This document shows positions 55,140 to 64,000 of a DNA stretch of 64,000 nucleotides, in pieces. The DNA is from Gordius sp. MW1 (taxonomy: Eukaryota; Nematomorpha; Gordioida; Gordea; Gordiidae). Within the stretch, counting starts at the first letter, position 1. Every line of letters starts with the position of its first letter. Under the pieces are notes generated by a model. It worked only from the letters and a program-made list of their open reading frames with translations. It did not search any database and was not told where the DNA came from. The DNA lies in NCBI GenBank assembly GCA_964036665.1, contig OZ038533.1:15161075-15225074 (forward strand), in the 5' to 3' direction. Position numbers and translations under genes: made by a program.

Positions 55140-55313
55140 CATGAACGTAGCCAGGGGGGGGGGGGGGGCAGGGGGCCCCCTAAATGACGAAAAAAAATTT
55201 TTAATGCAAAAACCATTACAAATTAAAAAATTTATGTTTTGCCCCTCCGTAATTAAACTTTTAAACGTTTTGCCCGCCCCCCCCCCATAATCCAAAACCT
55301 GGCTACGCCCATG
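55140..55313. mobile_element. hAT-type MITE nested in the 1.13-kb element
   Basis: Ends CATGAACGTAGCCAGGGGG and CCTGGCTACGCCCATG, with flanking ATTTTATT / ATTTTTAT (imperfect). Long G- and C-runs inside each end. Confidence 0.75.
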
Positions 55314-55423
55314 ATTTTTATTATATTAAATTAACAAGGAAAATAAAATTTATCTTAGTTCAATAATTCATCAATATCTCAACCTGCAATATAAATGTTA
55401 CAGATAATCTATACACGTGATCC

Positions 55424-55545
55424 CATGGGCGTAGCCAATTTATAGAAGAGGGGCCAGTTTAGGTAAGGCAAAAAATGTTTTTTAAATTAAGAATTTGTGG
55501 ATTTTAAAGGGGGGGGGGGATTCTGCCCCTTGCCTCGCCATTTAA
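55424..55545. mobile_element. Degenerate GGGCGTAGCCA MITE
   Basis: Begins CCATGGGCGTAGCCAATTT. The right side (TTCTGCCCCTTGCCTCGCCA) is an eroded partner. The interior has a GGGGGGGGG run. Confidence 0.5.
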
Positions 55546-56130
55546 ACCCTCTAGCAATATTAAGCGAATTTATTTAATATTATGTAAGATTATTTATATA
55601 TATACTCATTAACAAATTTTAAAAAATTTAAAATTTATTTCTTTAAGTTACTTTTGTAAAATATCACTGTTTTTTAATTTTTTTATCAATAACCTAATTT
55701 AAAATGGTCGAACAGTAAAGAAGCCAAGTAAGTTTATCAAAAACATTATAACCTAGGGTTTTTAACGTCTATTTGGCTTAAATAGTTTTATGTATCCCGA
55801 AACTCCACTTGTAAAAGAAATTTTTTCCCTGTAGGTCGCCTCTTAAAAGATAGAAGATTTGGTCAGATTGGGAATTATTAATTTATTATATTTACAAAAA
55901 TTTTATTAACATTTTTTACACATACATATTGATTGCCATTTCGGTAAAAAAATTAAACAAAAAAATAAAAATGATTTATGTGCCCGGGTCGGGCCCGGGC
56001 TTTGTATAAAATTAGAGGGCCGGACCCGTGCTTATAATTTAATATTTTGACGGGCCCGGGCCGGGCCGGGCTTTTAAATTCTTATAACGGGCAGGCCGAC
56101 TGACCTAAACAGGCCCCTTGCAGGTCTCTA

Positions 56131-56545
56131 TTACGACTTTTAAATTTATATAGGTAATTGATTTTCTTTGAGATAATAAAATATTCCTATCTTTGTTTTG
56201 ATCAGTATGCCATTTATTTAATGCTTGTTTTTAATAGTGGTTGAAAGAATTTGGTATGGCAGAAATTCGGGCTTAACGGGCAAATTTAATATGTTGGGCC
56301 TGGCAGTTCGAGCAGCTCTAATGATTCGGGCATGGCCGGGCAGACATTTTGAAGGATTGGGGCGGGAATTAAATAATTGAATTCGGCCGGGTTTGAGCAG
56401 CAAATTTTATACGAATCTGACATTCGATTCGAGATTTGAATATTTTTATTACTAACAATCGCGTGAATTTATCATAAAATTGATTCTTAAAAATACAAAG
56501 ATGGAGTCTAAGGATATTAAAGGCGAACACAAAGGGATAATAAAA
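56131..56545. repeat. Spacer with hAT-like GC-rich remnant
   Basis: At 56262-56400 there are pieces such as TTCGGGCTTAACGGGC, GGGCATGGCCGGGCAGAC and TTCGGCCGGGTTTGAGCAG, resembling degraded hAT subterminal repeats. No gene or clear ends. Confidence 0.4.
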
Positions 56546-58098
56546 ACTCGGGCCTTCGGCCCTCGTGGGAAGGGGGAGGGGGGAAGGGAAGGAGGGAAGG
56601 GAAGGAGGGAAGGGAAGGGGGGAAGGAAAGGGGGGAAGGGAAGAGGGGAAGGGAAGAGGGGAAGGGAAGGGCGAACTCTTCTATACTCTGTATAAAAGTA
56701 GCATATTTGCTATGCAATTTATGGGCGAGTAAGGTGGGAAGGGGCGAGAAAGGTGGGAAGGGGCGAGAATGCATATAGGGGGGTATTAAATGCAAAATGA
56801 TTAGTTAATTATTTATACAAAAAGAGTCAAAAAAACGAAAAAAAACTTCGTTTCACAGTTTAGTCAATGGTCATTTTTTCATTGGTCAGCAGCCAGGATA
56901 CGGTAAAAGTGGATATAAATTCTTAAGAGTCAAAAAAAAAGAAAAAATAATTTTTGATTTACATTTTGGCCAATGGTCATTTTTTTTTATTGGTCAGCAG
57001 CCAGGACACGGTTAAAGTGGATATAAATTCATAAGAGTCAAAAAAAACGAAAAAAAATTTTCGATTTACATTTTGGCTAATGGTCATTTTTTTCATTGGT
57101 CAGCAGCCAACGGACCGCCAAAAAGCCATATTATCAATGGTATTAACAAGAACAATCATAATAGTCAAAAAAAACGAAAAAAGAAAAATTTTGATTCACA
57201 TTTTGGTCAATGGTCATTTCATTCCATTGGTCAGCAGCCAACGGACGGCCAAAAAGTCTTATTATCAATGGTATTAACAAGAACAATATATTAATTTAAA
57301 CAAAATAAATAAAAAAAATTTGGCCTCTCCGGGATTCGAACCCACATCAGGAGAGGCATAGGCTTTTGTAGGGGGGGGGCACAGGGACCTATATCAGTAG
57401 AGGCATAGGCTCTGCTAGGGGAGGGCACAGGGTAATTAACAATGTTAGCCAAAAAAAAACGGAAAAAAAATTTCGATTCACATTTTGGCCAATGGTCATT
57501 TTTTCCATCGGTCAGGCGCCAGCGGACGGCCAGAATGTCATAATAGCAATGGTAGTAACAATAGTCAAAAAAAACGAAAAAAAAACTTGGATTGACATTT
57601 TGGCCAATGGTCATTTTTTTTATTGGTCAGCACCCAACGGACGGCCAAAAAGTCTTATTATCAATGGTAGTAACAAGAACAATCATAAGAGTCAAAAAAA
57701 ACCCGGGATTCGAACCCAAAAACTAGTTAAATTAACAAAAATTAAAAGTAAACAATGTGACAAGACATTCGGGGCAAGACAAGACATTCGGTGCAAGACA
57801 CCGAATAGCGGGACAAAACAAAATGGAAAGTGAGCCCATAAATTGCATAGCAATTAATATTATTAAAACCCGACCCCGCCCGAAAAATCGATAACGAGAG
57901 AGAGATGATGTGGGGAGGAGACACGCGTATGTATTACTATTCTAACACAGCGAGGGAGATAGAGATGAGGGGTGGGGCACCTCTTATGCATTAATTTAAA
58001 AAATCGATAAAAAACAGTGGAGGGTAACGGACGGACAACGGACGGACGGACAACGGACGGACAACAAAAAACGAGCCCATAAATTGCATAGCAATTAA
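56546..58098 (+). repeat. Composite repeat family, copy E
   Basis: Terminal hairpin ACTCGGGCCTTCGGCCCTCG after an A-run. The purine block is made of GGGAAGGGAAGG-type units, then TTTGCTATGCAATTTATGGG. Array units follow at about 56850-57290, a GGGATTCGAACCCACATC piece at about 57332 and GGGTAATTAACAATGTTAGC. More array units (57480-57690), a GGGATTCGAACCC piece at 57705, GACAAGACATTCGG repeats and an internal right-type end at about 57835-57858 come next. Then the GAGGGGTGGGGCACCTCTTA module (as in copy B), a GGACGGACAAC microsatellite and CATAAATTGCATAGCAATTA. Confidence 0.85.
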
Positions 58099-58143
58099 TA
58101 TCGATTCAGTCAGTTTTTGTTTGTTATATAAAAACGTTCACAA

Positions 58144-58315
58144 CATGGGCGTAGCCAGGTTTTGAATTAGGGGGGGGGCAAAACGTTTAAAAGTTCAATT
58201 AGAGGGGGGGGGCAAAACATAATTTTTTTTTTAATTTTTTAAAGTTTTTGCATTGAAAATTTTTTTTCTCCTAATTTAGGGGGGGGGGGGGGCAGCAGCC
58301 CTCCCTATGCCCATG
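58144..58315. mobile_element. 172-bp hAT-type MITE, GGGCGTAGCCAGG family
   Basis: Ends CATGGGCGTAGCCAGG and CTATGCCCATG. A perfect 8-bp duplication GTTCACAA flanks it (58136-58143 and 58316-58323). It is close in interior to 21029-21175 (GGGGCAAAACGTTTAAAA). Confidence 0.92.
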
Positions 58316-59608
58316 GTTCACAATGCTCTCAGGTAGCTTTATTCCATGATTTATTATTTATGTGAAATGGTTCAAAACCATTACCATGTTCTTTTTCTTC
58401 ATTTCTAAACATTCATTTTTAGTTTAATAATAGATATTAAAATGTAATGGAAGTACAAAAATAATAACATTAAATAGCGATTTACCTAAAATCTTAGCAG
58501 AAATATTTTAAATTTTTTGGAAGTTGAAGCCCTTATTATATGTAAAAAACAATTTATTAAAAATATTTTGTGTATGCTTATAAATTTAAAATTTGTGATT
58601 GGGAAAAATAAATAATATGTGGAAAGCTAAAAACAACTTATTTGTATTAGTCTTGTCTATTTAAAATAAATTTTTTGTTAAAAAAATTTCGAGTTCTTTT
58701 CATAAAGATTCTATCCGTATTTCCGAATATCAGCAATTAAATTTTCGTTTGGAATTTACATCCAAGGATTCCGAATCTAGAATATTTTCCTGTAATCCAG
58801 AATATTTTCCTGTGACCTTCTCATAATCATTTAATAATTTATCTATTAGTTAAAAGAAATTTTTTAAATTTTTGCTTATAGGGGGGGGGGAATCTCGCTC
58901 CCTCCCCCCTTGCCTACGCCACTTGGTAGTTATTATTATACTTTAAAAATTTGCTAGAGAAAGTTTGCAATAAAAATTTCGCCTAATTTAAATTGAAACG
59001 ATTATTTGATTTTTAAATTATGTGATAATTCGAAATACACACCAAAGAATACTTTTGACTATTTTGCACATCTCTGAACACACCCTAAATTAGTGAAGGC
59101 TTTATGTAATACTATAGTATAAGTTATGTTTCAAATTTAAAAATTTCAATATTTCTATATGTTAGACTAATATTACGGAAACGTTTAATATATCTAAAAG
59201 ATTATATTTCTACTTTGATTTTTTTTGAGCCGAAATCGTTAAAAGAGTAACAAGAGAACTCATTAACTTCTTCATAAAAATATTAGCCAAGAATTATTAA
59301 TATAATTTAAATAATATATGTATTTGTAAAAAGGTCTATCAAACGGCTCACTGGCCTTGGGGAAAGTTTAATAATATAAACACGTTGAGGCTTTCCAACT
59401 AATTGATTTATCCCCAAAGCCCGACGCAAGCCCTAGCCTAGAAAGCATTTAAGCTTTTTTTTATATTTTATCAAGCATATTTATATATATAGCTCGTTCG
59501 TATAGAGTATTTAATTCAGTTTTAGAAACTACCTCTCCTCCTTCTAAATAATCATTTTTTGTTCAAAATCGTATGATAATATCATTTTTAAATTTAGGTT
59601 ATTAATCG
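58316..59608. other. AT-rich spacer
   Basis: No gene recognised. At 58878-58925 a G-run followed by CTCCCCCCTTGCCTACGCCA is probably the right end of an eroded GTAGCCAGG MITE. A small GC piece (AAGCCCGACGCAAGCCC) lies at about 59418. Confidence 0.4.
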
Positions 59609-60209
59609 TTAAATCTTAACAATTTTATTTTCATCCCAGTTGTGGCCATAAACTCCGGTAACATGAGACTCGAGAATAGCCATTTTTTCAAATAGATTTC
59701 CAAGTTCATCACCGCAGTACTCACGCACGCCCCCATCCAGTTTTCTTACCTTAATAGAATATTAATATATAAATCTACTACCATTTCAATAATGTATTTT
59801 AGCAGCTCCAATTTCAACTCCTTTAATCATTGCCTCTAATTTTTGTTCTTATTATAATAATATAAACTTAAATAAAAATAATTGTTTATTCTTTATACAC
59901 CATAATTATCAATAACAATCAATATTATGGATTTATATCAGAGTATAACGAAGGGGCGAGCGGTAAATTCTCCCCTCCCCATTATTAGCAATAATATCTT
60001 TTATTATATGAATTGAAAGTAATTATAGAAACTAAATCACTTATAAATACCTTAAAAGCATATATATATATTTTATCATTAAATTAAATTTTCGGCAAAA
60101 AGCTTTTAACCCATTATTTTCCTTTTTCTGAATTTACTGATTCAAAAGATATATAAGCAATCTCCCAACTACCTGGCTCACCACATCTATAACTATAAGT
60201 AACAATGTT
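59609..60209 (-). CDS. Two putative exons of an unidentified gene (partial)
   Basis: The minus strand 60209-60138 reads NIVTYSYRCGEPGSWEIAYI then SFES, bounded by CCAG (acceptor) and GTAAAT (donor). Minus 59749-59609 reads VRKLDGGVREYCGDELGNLF, EKMAILESHVTGVYGHNWDE, NKIVKI, stop, preceded by ATTAAG. Both are in phase 0 and can join across a 388-bp intron. Residue use is protein-like (Gly, Cys and Trp in an AT-rich background). A third stretch at about 59840-59790 (EAMIKGVEIGAAKIHY, then TGA) also looks coding but cannot be spliced in frame. I do not recognise the family. It may be the 3' end of a gene starting elsewhere, or a decayed gene. Confidence 0.3.
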
Positions 60210-60381
60210 CTGGCTTATAGGTGTAATTCATTAGGCAATCTGAATTTTCCCTTTCATATCTCGATAAATTTAAACAATAATAAAAAATTGATCAGGTAAC
60301 ATTGCAACTCAAATAAATCTATAAAAATTGGTGTTGACGAAGAATTTAATAGAACATACAAAAGTTACAACTAATTTATAT

Positions 60382-60572
60382 GATTTAGATCAATTATAAA
60401 AGACCTCGATTTGCCAAGAGGCAAAATATTCTTAGTAATATTTTAACTAAATCTGGAGTTTATTATAAATTAACAATGTTTACCTCCTCTTTATTCCTTC
60501 ATTAATAATTAAATTAACGCTTTTTGCTAAAAAACAAATTTAACTAAATTTCAAATCTTGTAATTGCACGTC
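60382..60572 (+). repeat. ~200-bp dispersed repeat, second copy
   Basis: Matches 36838-37035 (GATTTAGATCAATTATAAA, TTGCCAAGAGGCAAAAT, TTTAACTAAATCTGG, TTTCAAATCTTG), same orientation. Confidence 0.65.
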
Positions 60573-61899
60573 AGCTTGTGCTAGAGACTTAGAAAAAAAA
60601 ATTTGGCCGTATTTTACTCTAGTCATTAAATGACAAACATCAACTTATAATTAGAAAATGATTAATAATAGTAGATGGCTTTGTCTCAAACTCTAAATGC
60701 CTGTCGTCGCAAGAATGCTCTCAACACTCTAATAGCTTCAAATTCCATTTAAACCACACCTTTTTGTCTTTCTCACACCACATGCACCAATGAGCAAAGT
60801 TTTTCCATAAACTTATCTGAAAAATAGTTTGTCAACACATCGATTTAATGAATTAATATTATTAACAAATCATCATAAATGCTCCCATCTCAAGTAAAAA
60901 TCTCTAGATAGACGATCGCTGGGCAAAAGATTAATTAAATGACTATTTTACTATGACTTTCTACATTCTATGCACAGAATTTATAAGTATAAATTTTTCT
61001 GCCAGAGCTCGACCCGATTCCTTATCTGAATTGCCCACAAGGGCCTGCCCAAACCCTTCCAAGAGTCCGCTCGGTAGCTTAAATCATTAGAACTACACAA
61101 ACTCTCCGGCTCAAAATGAGAATTTTCACATTTTTAGCATGAATTTTGTCATATTTTAGGAAAGGTTTTGACTTAATACTCAATTTTTTGGGGGTAAGAA
61201 CTAAGATTGACCATTATTAACATTATTACACAATCAAATATAAATGTGACAAAAAATTATACTCCCGAATTGCCCCAATCTTGTCATGGTGCCGTCTCGG
61301 GCCTACCTAAAAATCAAGATTTATGACAGTTGCCTGCCAGGCAGCCTGACCCCGCCCTGCAGCGGGTCAAACTTCATTCGTTATCAAATTATAGATAAAA
61401 TTGTTATAACAATTTATTTTGGCAGCCTTCCCTCCCCTTTGAGAAAATTCCGGCTACACGCCTGATTTTTATCGTAAAACATCCCTCAAATGCAAATTTT
61501 CCTGGTATAAAAATGGTGCGGGGCAGCGCTCGGGTTAGACCAAAAAACAAAAATGAAGTTTGGTAAATATCGGGCTCGGCCAGGTAAGAAAATTTTGCAA
61601 GACATTTTCCTAAGCCTAATGAAATTGAACTATTAGCTTTTGGAAATGGAAGCGAAAATTGTATACTTTGACTTATCCTTAGGGCTGATTAGCAATGTTG
61701 GGGTAGTAATGGTGAAACGCTCTAGCGCGCTTAGCGCCTCCCCTCTACAGATAGCTTTTTGTATAATAGCGCAAAGTAACATGTGGCGCTATAAGCTCTA
61801 GCTTATAATCATGGAGGCACTAGAGCTATTGCGCATAGTCACATAAGGCGCTATAAGCTAAAGCGTATATTCACTTTGAGACGCTAAAGCAATGAAAAG
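60573..61899. other. Spacer with inverted and GC-rich repeat pieces
   Basis: At 60670-60785 lies the inverted copy of the repeat seen at 50395-50510. GC-rich hAT-like fragments are at about 61005-61080 and 61290-61370 (TGCCTGCCAGGCAGCCTG). At 61715-61895 several GGCGCTATAAGCT and CTCTAGC pieces occur in both orientations, likely an eroded MITE. No gene seen. Confidence 0.4.
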
Positions 61900-63230
61900 G
61901 ACTTAGTCGAAGATTTAAGTCAAGAAATTATTACAAGAGAATTTGACATGGCGGTCTGTACCTCGGAAACGAAAAGGATGCTAATGGTACACTTAAGTCA
62001 GGAAAGCCACATGGACCAGTCAACATAACCATAGGGCTTTAAAACGTTAGGAGATAAAAAGTGTCTAAATCCTCACTCGACATTATAATTACTATTAAAA
62101 AGTCATAAAATGCTTAACGAATGGAGTGATAGTTACCTATTTACGAGATGAAAGGTAATTCAGGACTGTGCCAAACATGGAGAGATAGAGCTAATGCTAC
62201 TTTTAAAGTTTGGGTAAAAGTGATAGAAAAACGGCTTCAAAGTGCAAATTCGAAACTAACAATTCAGATATACGCAGGAGAGGTCAACAAAGATGCATTG
62301 AACAGCTTTAGAAGATTAGTGGAAAAGTAGGAGAAGTTGCACATGGGTTTCATCGATGTAGAAAAAGCATTTGATAAAGTTCCTATGACTAGTTTGGAAA
62401 TGTCTTCGAGTAAACAGGGTACCAGAATTATATGTGAGAGCTAGTTATGTACAAAGGAAACGGAACGTTTGTTAGAACTTCAATTGGGATAACGGATGGT
62501 TTTGCCATTAGCAGGGGAGTCCATCAAGGCTCAGTTCTTAATCCCTTTCTATTTATAATGATAATGGATATTTTATAAAGGTTCAGGCGAGGAAGCATCA
62601 TGACCATTGATGTTTGCAAACGATGTAATCCTGTGTGCCAAAATTTAACAATTCGTTCATACTTTAAACAGATGAATAAATGTAAAAGAAGAAAGTGGTC
62701 TCAGGATATGTCTGTGAAAAAGTACATAATAAAATCGGCAAAGTGCATCTCTTATTTTAGTTGGATAAAAATTTAAATGCGGCAAGTCCTTAAAACATTT
62801 AGGTTATACACTCTAAGCAGATGGTGCAATGGAAAAGGAAGTTCAAGCGAGGATAAATGATGGATGGCTTAAATGAAGAGATTTAACCGAAATTTTATGC
62901 GACAAAAGTATTTTTATAAGTCTTAAAGGCAAATGTATAGGTCAAATATAGAGACAACAATACTGAAACATGGGATATACGAAAGAAGCAAGAGCAATAC
63001 TTAGCATCTATAAAGATGTGAAGCTACATAAACGCAACTGAAATAAGGAATATTTTGAATGCAACATTTATGAAGACAAAGCTTGTAACAAAAGATGGTA
63101 TGGTCATGTAGAAAGATAAGATGATGGCTAAGTAGGAAAGAAAATTGAAAGGATAGAATTAGCGGGAAAAGAGGAAGACCAAACTTTACATGAAAATCCA
63201 AATTAAAGCATGATATGAAAAATTACAAAA
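61900..63230 (+). pseudogene. RTE-type non-LTR retrotransposon remnant (plus strand)
   Basis: Pieces in order: MLNEWSDSYL (about 62110), then KVWVKVIEKRLQSANSK (about 62202). Next is MGFIDVEKAFDKVP (about 62344, the FxDxEKAFD motif with the first catalytic Asp), then ISRGVHQGSVLNPFLFIMIM (about 62508). The C-terminal CGKSLKHLGYT (about 62778) and NKRWYGHVER (about 63090) follow. The 3' end GGGAAAAGAGGAAGACC and AAAGCATGATATGAAAA matches 29235-29300. Stops and frame changes are frequent. The composite element F begins just after it. Confidence 0.78.
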
Positions 63231-63249
63231 TATAAAAAGATATATAAAA

Positions 63250-64000
63250 ACTCGGGCCTTCGGCCCTCGTGGGAAGGGGGAGAAGGGAAGGGAAGAGGGG
63301 AAGGGAAGGGGGGACGACTCATCTGTACTTCGTATAAATGTATCATATTTGCTATGCAATTTATGGGCGAGAAAGGTGGGAAGGGGCGAGAATGCCTATA
63401 GGGGGGTATTAACTAATGATTAATTAATTATTTATACAAATTTTCCATTATAGGCAAAATGTAATAAAGGCAAAATGTAATATAGGCAAGGGTTAGGGTT
63501 AGATTTAGTGTTTGCATCTAGTTGCGTATTACATTAGTTTTTATGGCCTTTAGTGATTATGGGTCTAACAAACATTATATTATAAAACAACACAATGTTA
63601 AGAATTTGCAGAATTGTTGGGAGAAATTTTTTGTTGAATTTGAACAATTTTTAATTAAAAAAATCAAAAATTTGGCCAATGGTCACTTTTTCTCTAATGG
63701 TCAGTACCAACAGATACTCTATAAGTCAATGATAGCCAAAAAAACGGAAAAAAAATTTTTGATGCTCACTTTGGCCAATGGTCATTTTTTTCCATTGGTC
63801 AGCAGCCAGCACACGGTAAAAGTGGATATAAATTCATAAGAGTAAAAAAACGAAAAAAAAATCGAATCACATTTTGGCCAATGGTCATTTTTTCCCATTG
63901 GTCAGCAGCCAGGACACGGTAAAAATGGATATAAATTCATAATAGTCAAAAAAAAAACGAAAAAAAAGTTTTCGAATCACATTTTGGCCAATGGTCATTT
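63250..64000 (+). repeat. Composite repeat family, copy F (cut by window edge)
   Basis: Starts ACTCGGGCCTTCGGCCCTCG after an A-run. The purine block is shorter than in D. Thereafter it is very similar to copy D through the GTTAGGGTTAG and TTGCATCTAGTTGCGTATTA modules into array units at about 63670, 63770, 63872 and 63985. It continues past position 64000. Confidence 0.85.

Larger units (their letters stand above)
54999..56130. mobile_element. hAT-type non-autonomous element, 1.13 kb
   Basis: Left TAGAGACGTGCACGGCCCGG and right GGCCCCTTGCAGGTCTCTA are imperfect inverted repeats like those of the autonomous hAT at 47065. Subterminal GGGCCCGGGCCGGGC-type DNA lies at both ends (55010-55080 and 55980-56100). 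Two smaller MITEs are nested within. Flanking 8-mers TCTCATAC / TTACGACT are not a convincing duplication. Confidence 0.7.

Overview
This window is AT-rich, repeat-dense nuclear DNA of an animal, probably an invertebrate. The grounds are a small family of rhodopsin-like GPCR genes, eukaryotic transposon families (Helitron, hAT, MULE, RTE-type non-LTR elements, PIF/Harbinger-like and hAT-like MITEs) and very short AT-rich introns in a hAT transposase gene. No operons, ribosome binding sites or bacterial-style gene packing are visible. The species cannot be named from the sequence alone.

Host genes: the only clearly intact host gene is a 491-residue single-exon class A GPCR (44332-45807, +). 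Two paralogues are broken. Copy 1 (2558-4063, -) is split by one in-frame TGG-to-TAG change, and copy 2 (30395-31891, +) has two small frameshifting deletions. Flanks are duplicated as well, so these are three copies of a multi-kilobase segment. Copy 1 and copy 3 align from about 2.25-12.98 kb (inverted) to about 41.92-46.14 kb. Copy 3 therefore supplies 'empty sites' for two Helitron insertions in copy 1: a decayed 5.4-kb RepHel Helitron (4903-10302) and a 1.28-kb non-autonomous one (11306-12588, -). Two exon-like pieces of an unidentified gene lie at 59.6-60.2 kb (-).

Mobile DNA elsewhere: 12.9-29.4 kb holds hAT-type remnants, two 8-bp-TSD MITEs, a tandem-repeat composite element (22147-24946), a deleted MULE whose inverted repeats are tandem arrays (25325-27473), and an RTE remnant with a nested MITE. 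32.2-41.9 kb holds another RTE remnant, several MITEs, a large composite element (36478-40130) and an inverted pair of sequences carrying a hammerhead-ribozyme-like core. 47.1-50.1 kb is a hAT transposon with terminal repeats, a target duplication and a transposase whose D, D and E residues are all present once two tiny introns are removed. 50.6-64 kb carries more MITEs, three more composite elements and an RTE remnant.

The least familiar system is the composite repeat family (six copies, one running off the right edge). One end is a GGGCC-TTC-GGCCC hairpin abutting an A/T run. A purine-rich block and a subterminal GCTATGCAATTTATGGGC inverted repeat follow. The interior is variable, with roughly 100-130-bp CCAAT-hairpin tandem repeats and tRNA T-arm-like pieces, and the other end is a TCCG-rich microsatellite plus the same inverted repeat. 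The layout resembles non-autonomous Helentron (HINE) elements, but that is an inference.
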